This document shows, in pieces, positions 1 to 7,981 of a DNA stretch of 64,000 nt. The notes beneath the pieces are model-generated. The model was not told where the DNA came from and searched no databases. It saw only the letters and a list, made by a program, of their open reading frames with translations. Within the stretch, counting starts at the first letter, position 1. Every line of letters begins with the position of its first letter. The DNA is from Saccharibacillus endophyticus. GTDB lineage: Bacteria; Bacillota; Bacilli; Paenibacillales; Paenibacillaceae. The stretch is taken from the NCBI RefSeq assembly GCF_013185185.1, contig NZ_JAAZWE010000004.1, forward strand, positions 610,279 through 674,278, read 5' to 3'. A program made the position numbers and the translations under genes.

Positions 1-65
1 ATCAGCGAGATCAGCAGCAGCACCGGAATCATTTGCAGCAGCGATTTGACGAGATATTTGCCCAC
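1..65 (-). CDS. Peptide-type ABC transporter permease, N-terminal fragment
   Basis: Only the first 21 codons lie in the window. Read on the minus strand they start with GTG at 65, with GGAGG about 10 nt upstream, and encode a short basic start followed by a hydrophobic helix (MGKYLVKSLLQMIPVLLLIS). This is the usual beginning of DppB/OppB-type permeases, which form half of the membrane channel of a peptide or nickel importer. It follows the substrate-binding protein gene at 339-1898 on the same strand, which supports the call. The rest of the transporter lies beyond the left edge. Confidence 0.75.
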   Translation of the reverse strand, partial: MGKYLVKSLLQMIPVLLLISL

Positions 66-133
66 GGGTTATCCCTCCTTGCCAAAGTAGAATCAAAAGT
101 CTTCTGAAAAGCATCATCGAAATTCGCAAGCAA

Positions 134-329
134 GCGGCCGGAGGTTAAGCTGCCGGCCGCCTGGGAAACCAATCTGCTGCCCGATCGCGCCTAACGGATG
201 GATACGCGCAAAAACGTCAAGGGTCCTTTGCGGATTCGGCCGTTTTGCATCGGCCGAGCGCAAAGGACAGACTTGCTGCTCTCATGAAAGGAATAGCGAA
301 GCGGTCTTCGTAAAGCCCACCGCCTTCGC
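134..329 (-). promoter_or_regulatory. Three stem-loops between substrate-binding protein and permease genes
   Basis: Three hairpins lie in the 273-base gap. Arms 296-305/319-329 pair 10 bp with one bulge just after the stop codon. Arms 223-232/259-268 (GTCCTTTGCG/CGCAAAGGAC) pair perfectly, with a second CGGCCG/CGGCCG stem inside. Arms 134-141/153-160 (GCGGCCGG/CCGGCCGC) also pair perfectly. None is followed by a clean T-run in the minus direction. They are therefore more likely partial terminators or 3'-protecting stems, which commonly raise binding-protein mRNA over permease mRNA, than a full operon end. The function is inferred. Confidence 0.55.
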
Positions 330-338
330 TTCGTTTTT

Positions 339-1898
339 TTACTGGGCAGGCGTAATTTCTTGCGCGTAGAACATTTCGTCCTGACGCGGCGAGAAATCCA
401 CGCTTGCGTTGACGCCGTACACGCCTTTCATTTGGAACAGGTAGATCGCCGGGCGTTCTTCAGCCAAAATCTGTTGAACTTTTTTGTACTCGTCGGTACG
501 GGAAGCTTCATCCATGTTCACGAGTGCCGATTGCAGCAGGTCTTCGACTTCGGCGTTGTTGTAGTCGGTCTCGCCCGCGGCTTCGGAAGCGAGGAAACGG
601 TTATAGTTGTTCGACGCGTCGTTCATCGAGTTGCCGATGCCGATCATGTACAGCTCGCCGAACGTTTTGGACGTCATTTTTTCGCTGAACGCGCTCGGCT
701 CCAAAATGTCGAGATTGACCGTGAATCCGGCAGCCGTCAGCATCGCGGATACGACTTCGGCATACTCTTTGTATTGGCTGGACGAAGAAAGCGAAAGTTC
801 GGGTCCTTTGTCGCCGTAACCCGCTTCTTGCAGAAGGGCTTTGGCTTTTTCCAGGTCATACAGCGATTGCTCGTACAGGCTCTCGTCCGAGCCGAAGTTG
901 CCCGGCGTTACGGATGTGCGGGTCAAGACGCCGTTGCCGCCCGCAATGCTGTCCACGATGGCTTTCTTGTCGATCGCCAGGTCGATCGCTTCGCGTACTT
1001 TCGGATCGGCCGTCGGCGTGCCTTCCGTCTGACGCACGATCATTTGCAGAACGCGCTTGATCGGAGTCGTCTCGACCGACAGGTTTTCGGTTTGTTCGAT
1101 ACGCTCGATGTCGGTCGACGGAACGCCGGATACGATGTCCACGCCGCCGGTTAGAAGTTCGGAGACGCGGGTCGAAGCTTCAGGAACGACGCGGAATACG
1201 ACTTCGTCCCATTTCGGCGCGCCGTCGAAGTATTCGTCGTTCTTTTCGAGCACGACGCGGTCGTCTTTCGCCCACGACTTGAACTTGTAGGCGCCTGTGC
1301 CGATCGGGCTTTTCAGGAAGGCGTCGATGCCGTTTTCTTCAATATACTTGGAAGGCAGGATGCCCGCGCCCATCTTCGACAGACGGTTCAACAGCAGCGG
1401 ATCGGGTCCTGTCGTCACGAACTCGGCGGTGTAATCGTCGACCGCGCGAACTTCTTCGATCGTTTTGAAATACGAATGCTGCTTGAGCGCTTCGTCGGTT
1501 GCCAAGCGTTCGAAGGTGTATTTCACGTCGGCTGCGGTAAACGGATCGCCGTTGTGGAATTTCACGTCGTCGCGCAGTTTGAACTGCCAGACGTTATCTG
1601 CCGTTTGCTCCCAAGAAGTGGCGAGGGCCGGAACTTTGTTGCCTTCGTTGTCGTTCTTGAGCAGATAGTCGAACACGTTGACGAGGATCGCTTCGCTCGC
1701 CGTGTTGTTGTTGTTTTGCGGATCGAAGCTTTCGATATCGGTACCGTTGGCGATGGTGAGCGTGCCGTCGGATGCCGCAGGCGCGGCGGCAGTCGTGCCG
1801 GTATCGGTGGAAGTTGTTGCGCCCCCGCCTCCGCAGCCGGTTACGACCAGAGCTGCTGCGAGTAAGGCTGCGAATGTTTTGATAAGTCCGCTTTTCAT
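339..1898 (-). CDS. Family 5 extracellular solute-binding lipoprotein (peptide/nickel ABC transporter)
   Basis: 519 residues. A lipoprotein signal (ALVVTGCGGGG, lipidated Cys about residue 22) is followed by a Ser/Thr/Ala linker and the SBP_bac_5 fold, including DDVKFHNGDPFTAADVKYTFER, here quoted only in part as KFHNGDPFTAADVKYTFER, which is typical of DppA/OppA proteins. It would catch a peptide or similar ligand outside the membrane and pass it to the permease starting at 65. The ATG at 1898 has AAGGAGG upstream. The nearby 5-oxoproline genes and the FCD regulator hint at a peptide or pyroglutamate-peptide ligand, but nothing in the sequence fixes the substrate. Confidence 0.9.
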   Translation of the reverse strand: MKSGLIKTFAALLAAALVVTGCGGGGATTSTDTGTTAAAPAASDGTLTIANGTDIESFDPQNNNNTASEAILVNVFDYLLKNDNEGNKVPALATSWEQTADNVWQFKLRDDVKFHNGDPFTAADVKYTFERLATDEALKQHSYFKTIEEVRAVDDYTAEFVTTGPDPLLLNRLSKMGAGILPSKYIEENGIDAFLKSPIGTGAYKFKSWAKDDRVVLEKNDEYFDGAPKWDEVVFRVVPEASTRVSELLTGGVDIVSGVPSTDIERIEQTENLSVETTPIKRVLQMIVRQTEGTPTADPKVREAIDLAIDKKAIVDSIAGGNGVLTRTSVTPGNFGSDESLYEQSLYDLEKAKALLQEAGYGDKGPELSLSSSSQYKEYAEVVSAMLTAAGFTVNLDILEPSAFSEKMTSKTFGELYMIGIGNSMNDASNNYNRFLASEAAGETDYNNAEVEDLLQSALVNMDEASRTDEYKKVQQILAEERPAIYLFQMKGVYGVNASVDFSPRQDEMFYAQEITPAQ

Positions 1899-1953
1899 GA
1901 GTGAAATCCTCCTTAAAGGTGAGTGGGAAAGGCCTATTCGTTGGGGAAAGCCG

Positions 1954-2146
1954 GGGCGAAGGGAGAAATTATAAGCATATGCTTCCGAAGTGCATTTCTT
2001 CGAAATGCTTCACAAGACGCTGTTTCGCTCGGAAAACTGAATGAATTTAAGTAGGAAGTTTTCCGAGCTCAAAGGCCAACATCTCAACGCATGTTACCGC
2101 AGGCTTTCTACGAAAGCCTGTAGTTCACTGAATTTCTCCCTGCGCC
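1954..2146 (+). repeat. Dispersed nested-stem element, copy E1
   Basis: This is one of five related intergenic elements. The outer arms are GGGAGAAATT (about 1961-1970) and AATTTCTCCC (2131-2140). The core arms are GCTCGGAAAACT (2027-2038) and AGTTTTCCGAGC (2057-2068), with loop GAATGAATTTAAGTAGGA. CAAAGGC follows the core and ACTGAAT precedes the right outer arm, as in every copy. Two extra small hairpins of the type TGCATTTCTTCGAAATGC sit on the left and right flanks, as in copy E2. CCTATTCGTT (1933-1942) and GGATAGG (about 2160) may be still further outer contacts. It fills most of the 1899-2477 gap; 2147-2477 shows nothing else I can support. Confidence 0.75.
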
Positions 2147-2477
2147 AAGCTTCCTCAAAGGATAGGGCTTTCTTGGGTATGTGGATGGGCAAGGCTTACT
2201 TCGCCTGGGTTTGGCTTCGTAATTATGGATGGGCGCTTTGCTTTTCAAAGTTCGTAAGCAGGACGTCCGGGCAGACGCGTTGGCGCGACTTTTGTAAAAT
2301 AAGCAGTGTAAGTATGTTGATGAATTTAGTATGAATTAGGTTGCAGGAATCCCTTTGGCGGGAAAAGAAGCAGATGTCGTCTCCTTTTCGGCAAAGGGGA
2401 GGTGCAAGGATGCGCAGGCCCGGGATAAAGCAGATCCGGGCAAAGGCGAGAACGGATGTCCGGCGCTGCGCGTCCTT

Positions 2478-3215
2478 TTAATCTTCGAAGCTTTCGTCGG
2501 CGAAAACGCGGGCGCGGATCGCTTCGGCGGAGTGTTCGATGTGCCGGTACATGATGTCTCGAGACCGATCGGCGTCGCCGGCTTCAAGGGCGGCGATCAG
2601 GTCGCGGTGGGCCTCGTAGTTGTTGACTTTGACGCGATCGCTGTACGGCATAAGGTCGAGCGCCGGATTGATCTTGGTTCGGATCTGTCTGACGGCATGG
2701 TCGAAGTACGCATTGCCGGAAGCTTTAGCCACGCTCAGATGAATGCGGACGTCGATCGAGCGGAACGCCTCGCGGGTACAGTCCGGTTCGATGCTCGCCG
2801 TCACGTAATCGCGCAGCTGCTGAAGCTCTTCCTTTTTGATTCGCTGCGCGGCGAGATAAGCGGCTCCCGGCTCGACGACCATGCGATATTCGAATACTTC
2901 GATCATCGAATCCCAATTCCGGCGCATTTCGTCGCGATTGCGCAGATGCGAGTTGCGCGTAATCGGAAGCACGAAAGTGCCGCCTTTGGCGCCGACGCGC
3001 TTTTCGACCAGGCCGAGCGATTCCAGACGGGCCAAAGCTTCGCGCACGGTGATCCGGCTGGCGTTGAAGATCGTCGCCAAATCGCGTTCCGACGGAAGCT
3101 GCTCATCGCTCATGAATTCCTTCAGAATGATGGCTTCCTCAAGCCGATCGAAGATAAAATCGCTGACTTTCTTGGGTGATACCTGCTCCAGATTCATTGC
3201 AGGCTTGATCAGCAC
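2478..3215 (-). CDS. GntR family transcriptional regulator, FCD/FadR type
   Basis: 245 residues. An N-terminal winged helix-turn-helix (LPSERDLATIFNASRITVRE) is followed by an all-helical FCD ligand domain with the conserved metal-site style residues (D..IH.......N, then H near the C-terminus in MYRHIEHS). FCD regulators usually sense carboxylic acids. GTG at 3215 has GGAAGGA about 9 nt upstream and was preferred over the ATG six codons later. It lies downstream of the pxp operon after a 458-base gap and upstream of the peptide transporter, both on the same strand, so it is a reasonable local regulator of one or both. Confidence 0.85.
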   Translation of the reverse strand: MLIKPAMNLEQVSPKKVSDFIFDRLEEAIILKEFMSDEQLPSERDLATIFNASRITVREALARLESLGLVEKRVGAKGGTFVLPITRNSHLRNRDEMRRNWDSMIEVFEYRMVVEPGAAYLAAQRIKKEELQQLRDYVTASIEPDCTREAFRSIDVRIHLSVAKASGNAYFDHAVRQIRTKINPALDLMPYSDRVKVNNYEAHRDLIAALEAGDADRSRDIMYRHIEHSAEAIRARVFADESFED

Positions 3216-3673
3216 CGTTCCACATCCTTCCCGACGGGTGTTCTTCAACACTTTAATTCAAAAAAGATATAAGGTATAGACCTTAAACCATTCAATCAGG
3301 CAAAAAAATTTGTTCGCCGTGTCGGGCGTTCAAATTTCAGATAACCAAGTTTAATGGTCGACATTACGTAAATATGGTTTCCACTATAATTCGACGGCAT
3401 TCGTCTGTCAATAGATTTTATCTCTTGCTGCCGGGGAAAAGAAAAGCGGGGGCATCAAACAGCTTTCTTTGCGAGAATGATTTTGAAGATTTCGATTATT
3501 GACGTTTTGCATACCTTTTACGATTTTGAACGACTGATTTTTAAAAATGATGATGAAACCTCAGCATTTCCAAAAAAAGTTCAAGGTATGAGCCTGGGGC
3601 GCGAATGCAACACAGTCGGAGAACTCGCGGATGGCGGTTGTGCGCGAGTCATGATTGTTGGCCGTGTGCTCGC
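3216..3673. promoter_or_regulatory. GntR promoter region with candidate operator
   Basis: This is a gene-free, AT-rich stretch upstream of the GntR gene. It holds a perfect inverted repeat AAGGTATAGACCTT (3271-3284) and a second one, TAATG-GTCGA-CATTA (3352-3366). GGT-N4-ACC spacing resembles FCD/GntR operators, so the first is a plausible autoregulatory site. A short plus-strand reading frame near 3477-3749 lacks a ribosome binding site and runs into the end of pxpBC, so it is not called. A GC stem (ACTCGCG/CGCGAGT, around 3625-3652) lies just past the pxpBC stop but has no T-run. Confidence 0.4.
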
Positions 3674-5617
3674 CTATCCGTTCCTCCATAAGCGCATTGA
3701 AATACGCAGACGCAATAACTCCCGCTCCTGTTCGATATATAAATATTGAGCTTCTTGTAAAGACACTTCCGCAAAGGTCAGCGTCTGCCCGGGGCGGAGT
3801 TGGGCAATCAGGCGCAGATCGGCTGAAATAATTTGCGCGATGCGCGGATAGCCGCCTGTCGTTTGCCGATCCGCCGTCAAAACGATCGGGTTGCCGTCGG
3901 GAGGAACTTGAACCGTGCCGGGAGCCACGGCTTCGGAAATCAGCTCCTGCGGTTGCTCCAAACGCAGAGCGGGACCCGACAGGCGACAGCCCATGCGGTC
4001 GGACTGCGGCATGATGCGAAAAGCTGCGTTTAGCAGCGCTTCGCGGCTCGGCGCGTCGAACAGGCCGAAATGCGTGCCTCGGGTAAAACGGACGATGACG
4101 TCAGCGTCCGAGTCGGCCGGCGGCGAAGCTTTCGGCCGTTCCGGCTGGGCAGAGCCGGAAAAGTTCAGGTCGCCCCAGTCCGGGCGACCTGCGACGTAGC
4201 CGTGCGCGGCGTGCCACGGCGCGGCGGCGAAGTCGGCGCTTGGCGCGATGCTGCGCAGCGGGCCGAAGGCGCGCTCGGATGTGCGCGCCTTGCTTTGCGA
4301 CGTCCGCGCGTGCAGGACGTCGCCGGCGCGCAGCGCCCGGCCTTCGAGCCCGCCCAAGCCGGCTCGAAGATCGGTGCCGCGGCTGCCCAGCGCCGCGGGC
4401 ACGGCGAAGCCGCCGGCCAGCGCGAGATACGCGCGGCAGCCTTCGCGGGCCGGGCCGAATTCCAGCACGGCCCCGGCACGGACACGGACGGGCCGCCACA
4501 TCGGCAGCGGCACGCCGCCGATCGAAGGCGCGAAATCAGCGCCGGCGAGCGCGATCAGCGTCTCGCGCTCGAAGCGCAGCGCAGGTCCCGCCAGCGTAAT
4601 CTCCAGCGCGGCTTCGCTCTCGGCATTGCCCGCCATCAGATTGGCGGCACGCAGCGCATAAGCATCCATCGCGCCTCCGGCTGTAATGCCGTACTGCTGG
4701 TAGCCAGGACGGCCGAGGTCTTGCAAAGTAGTCAGCAGCCCGGGTTTCAAGACCAAGACAGACGGAGCCGCCGTCTCTTCTTTACGATCATTCCGGCCGT
4801 CTTCACCGACTCTGCCTGCACGATGTCCCGCCAATCGACTATATTCTTCCATCGTAATCGAACGAAATCGAACTCGGTCACCCGCTCGAAGCAGGCTCGG
4901 CGGAATCTGATTCGGTTGGAACAACGCGATCGGCGTCCGCCCGATCAGCCGCCAACCTCCGGGCGTGTATACGGGATATACGCCTGTCTGAGCACCTGCG
5001 ATTCCGACGGTTCCCGCCGGAACGGATAATCGCGGCGTCTCCAGTCTGGGCGCAGAGATCGTCGTGTCCATTCCGCCCAAATAAGGAAATCCGGGCGCAA
5101 AACCAATCATGTACACCGGATATTCCCGCTCGGTATGAACGGCGACCACTTCCTCCGCGCTCAACCCGGCATGCTGAGCAACGAAGCTCAAATCCGGCCC
5201 GTGCTCTCCGCCGTAAAACACCGGGATTTCAATCACCCGCGAACGGCTCTCCTTTTCAGCAGTGTCCGTCATTAGAAGACATTGAAGCCAATCGGTCGCG
5301 TCCTGCATAACCGTGCGGCTTCGACCGCCCGACAACTCCTCCGCTACCTTCAACGGATCGAAAAAAATCGTCAAGACCGCAAAAGACGGAACCGCTTCGA
5401 TCATCCCCGGCATCGGTCGTTGCTCCAGTAAATCCGCCAGCTTCCGAACTTCATGGTTGGTTTCCGGCGAAATATCCGTACCGAAAACAACGCGAATTGC
5501 CGTTTCGTTAAGAGGTTCGATCAATGGCCTATGGATAAAATGATGCGCGCCGAATGTCTCGTTCCGATCCTTCGTTCCTTTCGCCGTCTTCATGCCTGTT
5601 CTTTTTGCTTTCTCCAT
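3674..5617 (-). CDS. pxpBC: 5-oxoprolinase subunits B and C fused (KipI-KipA type)
   Basis: 647 residues, a natural fusion of the two subunits that are separate genes in Bacillus subtilis. Residues about 36-255 are the KipI/PxpB domain, with GEHGPD, GFAPGFPYLGGMD and the VGIAGAQTGVYP region. After a charged linker, residues about 288-640 are the KipA/PxpC domain, with TTLQDLGRPGYQ and GGAMD. With PxpA these perform ATP-dependent opening of 5-oxoproline to glutamate. ATG at 5617 has GGGAGG 8 nt upstream and is preferred to the GTG three codons earlier, which overlaps that site. It starts 33 nt after pxpA ends. The middle is unusually GC-rich, with long open antisense frames that are shadows. 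Confidence 0.9.
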   Translation of the reverse strand: MEKAKRTGMKTAKGTKDRNETFGAHHFIHRPLIEPLNETAIRVVFGTDISPETNHEVRKLADLLEQRPMPGMIEAVPSFAVLTIFFDPLKVAEELSGGRSRTVMQDATDWLQCLLMTDTAEKESRSRVIEIPVFYGGEHGPDLSFVAQHAGLSAEEVVAVHTEREYPVYMIGFAPGFPYLGGMDTTISAPRLETPRLSVPAGTVGIAGAQTGVYPVYTPGGWRLIGRTPIALFQPNQIPPSLLRAGDRVRFRSITMEEYSRLAGHRAGRVGEDGRNDRKEETAAPSVLVLKPGLLTTLQDLGRPGYQQYGITAGGAMDAYALRAANLMAGNAESEAALEITLAGPALRFERETLIALAGADFAPSIGGVPLPMWRPVRVRAGAVLEFGPAREGCRAYLALAGGFAVPAALGSRGTDLRAGLGGLEGRALRAGDVLHARTSQSKARTSERAFGPLRSIAPSADFAAAPWHAAHGYVAGRPDWGDLNFSGSAQPERPKASPPADSDADVIVRFTRGTHFGLFDAPSREALLNAAFRIMPQSDRMGCRLSGPALRLEQPQELISEAVAPGTVQVPPDGNPIVLTADRQTTGGYPRIAQIISADLRLIAQLRPGQTLTFAEVSLQEAQYLYIEQERELLRLRISMRLWRNG

Positions 5618-5650
5618 TTCATTCACCTCCCGGCAACATGCGCGACGACT

Positions 5651-6559
5651 TTACTCAAAAGGCTTCACTGTAACTCCGGCAATCTGACAAGCCTCCGCAA
5701 TCTGACGGGCGAACGCCAACGCATGCTCGTTGTCCCCGTGCAAACAGACGGTATCCGCGCGCACCTCTGCATCTTCGCCGTCCGGCGTGGATACGCGGCC
5801 TTCCAGCGCGATCCGCACCACGCGCGCGGCCGCCGTCTCCGCATCATCAATTAATGCGCCGGGAAGCCCTCGCGGCACCAAAGAACCATCCGCCAAATAA
5901 CCGCGATCCGCAAATGCTTCATGCGCGGCGCGCAGGCCGATTCGCTCAGCGGCGCGGGTCAGTTCGCTGTTCGCCAACCCGAATAACGTCAACGCCGGAT
6001 CGACCCGGTATACCGCTTCGGCAATCGCCTCCGCCAGATTTGCCCGAGCCGCCGCCATATTATACAAAGCCCCATGCGGCTTAACATGCTTCAATGTTCC
6101 TCCCTCGGCGCGTACGAAAGCATCCAGCGCCCCGATCTGGTATACCGTCATGGCATAGACTTCGCTTGCCGAGACGTCGATCGTTCTGCGACCGAACCCG
6201 GCCAAGTCGGGCAGGCCCGGATGCGCGCCGATCGCCGCGCCTGCTTCCATCGCCAGCTTTACGGTTCGCTGCATGACGGACGGATCGCCCGCATGGAAAC
6301 CGCAAGCGATATTCGCCGATGTCACATACGGCAAAATTTCGGCATCCCGCCCTAACGTATACGCCCCGAAGCTCTCGCCGAGATCGCAGTTCAGGTCGAT
6401 GCTCGCTTTGCGTTTTTCGCGAGAGGCTTCGATCAATTCCGATGCAAGCTTTACCAAATCCCCGTGTCTCGACGCGCCGGCTTGAGATTCGTTCGGAATA
6501 GGCGTTATTCCTTGCCGGCCGTGCGGTTGGGTCTCGCTACCTCTGGTTTCTCGATTCAT
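5651..6559 (-). CDS. pxpA: 5-oxoprolinase subunit A, LamB/YcsF family
   Basis: 302 residues. The family signature SIDLNCDLGESFG appears at about residue 53, followed by NIACGFHAGDP and HVKPHGALYN; the conserved Asp, His and Lys residues of YcsF proteins are present. PxpA provides the hydrolase part of the PxpABC complex. Family members normally begin almost at IDLNCDLGE, so this protein has an extra Gln/Arg-rich stretch of about 50 residues at the start. That start is supported by a strong AGGAGG 7 nt before ATG 6559. The stop codon of the upstream HxlR gene touches this ribosome site, so HxlR, pxpA and pxpBC are probably one transcript. Confidence 0.9.
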   Translation of the reverse strand: MNRETRGSETQPHGRQGITPIPNESQAGASRHGDLVKLASELIEASREKRKASIDLNCDLGESFGAYTLGRDAEILPYVTSANIACGFHAGDPSVMQRTVKLAMEAGAAIGAHPGLPDLAGFGRRTIDVSASEVYAMTVYQIGALDAFVRAEGGTLKHVKPHGALYNMAAARANLAEAIAEAVYRVDPALTLFGLANSELTRAAERIGLRAAHEAFADRGYLADGSLVPRGLPGALIDDAETAAARVVRIALEGRVSTPDGEDAEVRADTVCLHGDNEHALAFARQIAEACQIAGVTVKPFE

Positions 6560-6574
6560 TGCGCTGCCTCCTCC

Positions 6575-6928
6575 TCACGGGTTTCGCCGATCCAAGATCG
6601 CGCGCTCATGCTCCATCCCCCAACTTTTCATCAGATTAATGATCGGGATCAGCGTACGCCCGAATTCGGTCAGGGAATATTCCACCTTGGGCGGAACCTG
6701 ACGATAAATTTCCCGATGAACCACGCCGTCCCGTTCCAATTCCCGGAGCTGCAACGTCAGGATTCGCTGCGTCGTCTCGGGCATCATTCTTCGCAGCTCG
6801 TTGAAACGCACAGGTCCGTCGATCAAGTGGTACAATACGATCCCTTTCCATTTCCCTCCGATCACGTCGACCGTAACCGCCACGGGACAGGTATACGGGG
6901 TCGCGACTTCTTTTTTGCATTCTTCCAT
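6575..6928 (-). CDS. HxlR/DUF24 family redox-type transcriptional regulator
   Basis: 117 residues, the whole length being a winged-helix HxlR domain (GKWKGIVLYHL, RFNELRRMMPETTQRILTLQ in part). A conserved Cys is at position 14 within TCPVAVTVDVIGGKW, matching the sensing Cys of YodB/HypR-type regulators of disulfide and quinone stress. It is divergent from a nitroreductase (7062), the same pairing seen for HypR-HypO, and directly upstream of pxpA with a 15-nt gap. Likely role: repressor or activator of the nitroreductase and possibly of the pxp genes. Its own ribosome site is weak (GAGAT before ATG). Confidence 0.85.
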   Translation of the reverse strand: MEECKKEVATPYTCPVAVTVDVIGGKWKGIVLYHLIDGPVRFNELRRMMPETTQRILTLQLRELERDGVVHREIYRQVPPKVEYSLTEFGRTLIPIINLMKSWGMEHERAILDRRNP

Positions 6929-6982
6929 ATCTCAAAACCCCATTCTCTCAGGATCAAAATAGATACTATCCCACAAAATTGT

Positions 6983-7023
6983 GCGTACTTCTCTGTTTGG
7001 ATATCTCTATAGTACTATATAGT
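6983..7023. promoter_or_regulatory. Divergent promoter region with ACTATATAGT palindrome
   Basis: The 133-base gap between the divergent HxlR and nitroreductase genes contains the perfect palindrome ACTATATAGT (7014-7023). It is preceded by overlapping CTATAGTACTATA sequence. TACT/AGTA half-sites are typical of HxlR-family operators, so this is the most likely binding site. No experimental support can be seen here. Confidence 0.45.
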
Positions 7024-7061
7024 TCGACGATAATAGTAAACAGAAAACGAGGTCGATCTTT

Positions 7062-7733
7062 ATGAATACGACGGAAAAAAAGAACGCGATTTTGGAAGCT
7101 TTCCATACCCGACACGCCACGAAGTCATTTGATCCTTCCAAAAAGATCAGCGATGACGACTTTCATTTCATCTTGGAAACGGCCCGACTTTCTCCCAGTT
7201 CCCTCGGCTATGAACCGTGGAAATTCTTGATCGTTCAAAATACGGAGTTGCGGGAAAAGCTCAAAAAAGTCAGCTTCGGCGCTCAAGGACAACTGTCGAC
7301 CGCAAGCCACTTCGTTATTATTCTTGCCAAAAGCAACGCCCGAACCGACAGCGATTACGTGCAAAGCCTGATGACCGACACCAAAAAAGTTCCGAGCGAG
7401 ACGCTTCTGCAAATGAACCAAGCTTATCGAAATTTCCAGGAGAACGACCTCAATTTATTCGAAAACGACCGTGCGCTTTTCGACTGGGCCAGCAAGCAAA
7501 CCTATATCGCGCTCGGCAATATGCTGACGGCGGCCGCTCAGATCGGAATCGACTCCTGCCCGATCGAAGGCTTCAATTACGAAAAAGTGAATGAAATTCT
7601 CGACCGGGAAGGACTGCTTGAAGATCGATCGTATCAAGCGTCCGTCATGGCTGCTTTCGGCTATCGAATCGATGAACCGAGTCGGGTCAAAAGCAGACGG
7701 GAATACGATTCGGTCATCCAGTGGATCAAGTAA
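7062..7733 (+). CDS. Nitroreductase family NAD(P)H oxidoreductase
   Basis: 223 residues, the normal length for NfsB/HypO-type FMN enzymes. The N-terminal FHTRHATKSFDPSKKISDDD and ETARLSPSSLGYEPWKFLIV segments are the FMN phosphate and ring contacts. A Gly/Asp-rich C-terminal part contains DSCPIEGF. Such enzymes reduce nitro compounds, quinones or electrophiles using NAD(P)H. GAGGTCGATCTTT precedes ATG 7062. Divergent HxlR suggests induction by electrophile or disulfide stress. It ends 95 nt before a strong terminator. Confidence 0.9.
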   Translation: MNTTEKKNAILEAFHTRHATKSFDPSKKISDDDFHFILETARLSPSSLGYEPWKFLIVQNTELREKLKKVSFGAQGQLSTASHFVIILAKSNARTDSDYVQSLMTDTKKVPSETLLQMNQAYRNFQENDLNLFENDRALFDWASKQTYIALGNMLTAAAQIGIDSCPIEGFNYEKVNEILDREGLLEDRSYQASVMAAFGYRIDEPSRVKSRREYDSVIQWIK

Positions 7734-7827
7734 AAAATCGATTCGTTAGCTGCTGAAAATCACACGTTCGACAGCAGTCGGATTTAACGGATCAAGATGC
7801 GTTCCGTTAAGTTCAAAAAACGCAATA

Positions 7828-7870
7828 AAAGGGGATGTAACGGACATGCGATCCGTTACATCCCTTTTTT
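7828..7870 (+). terminator. Rho-independent terminator of the nitroreductase gene
   Basis: A 13-bp perfect stem GGGATGTAACGGA (7832-7844) / TCCGTTACATCCC (7852-7864) is followed by six T. A-rich sequence before the stem would also let it act in the opposite direction, for the operon ending at 7982. Confidence 0.9.
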
Positions 7871-7981
7871 ATAAAGCTCCCAACAGATCCGGAAGTTTTG
7901 AAGACAAGTCCTAACGAAAGAATCGAGCCGAGCCTGTCCCTTATTCTCCGCTTTTCTTGCCGTTTGCCTAACGATCCCTAT

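Noticed and set aside
2041..2334. 97-codon plus-strand frame right of the transporter lipoprotein
   Set aside because: It runs through the stems of element E1; its apparent protein simply translates the repeat.
3477..3749. 90-codon plus-strand frame upstream of the GntR gene
   Set aside because: No ribosome site, overlaps the end of pxpBC, and its second half is the antisense of that gene.
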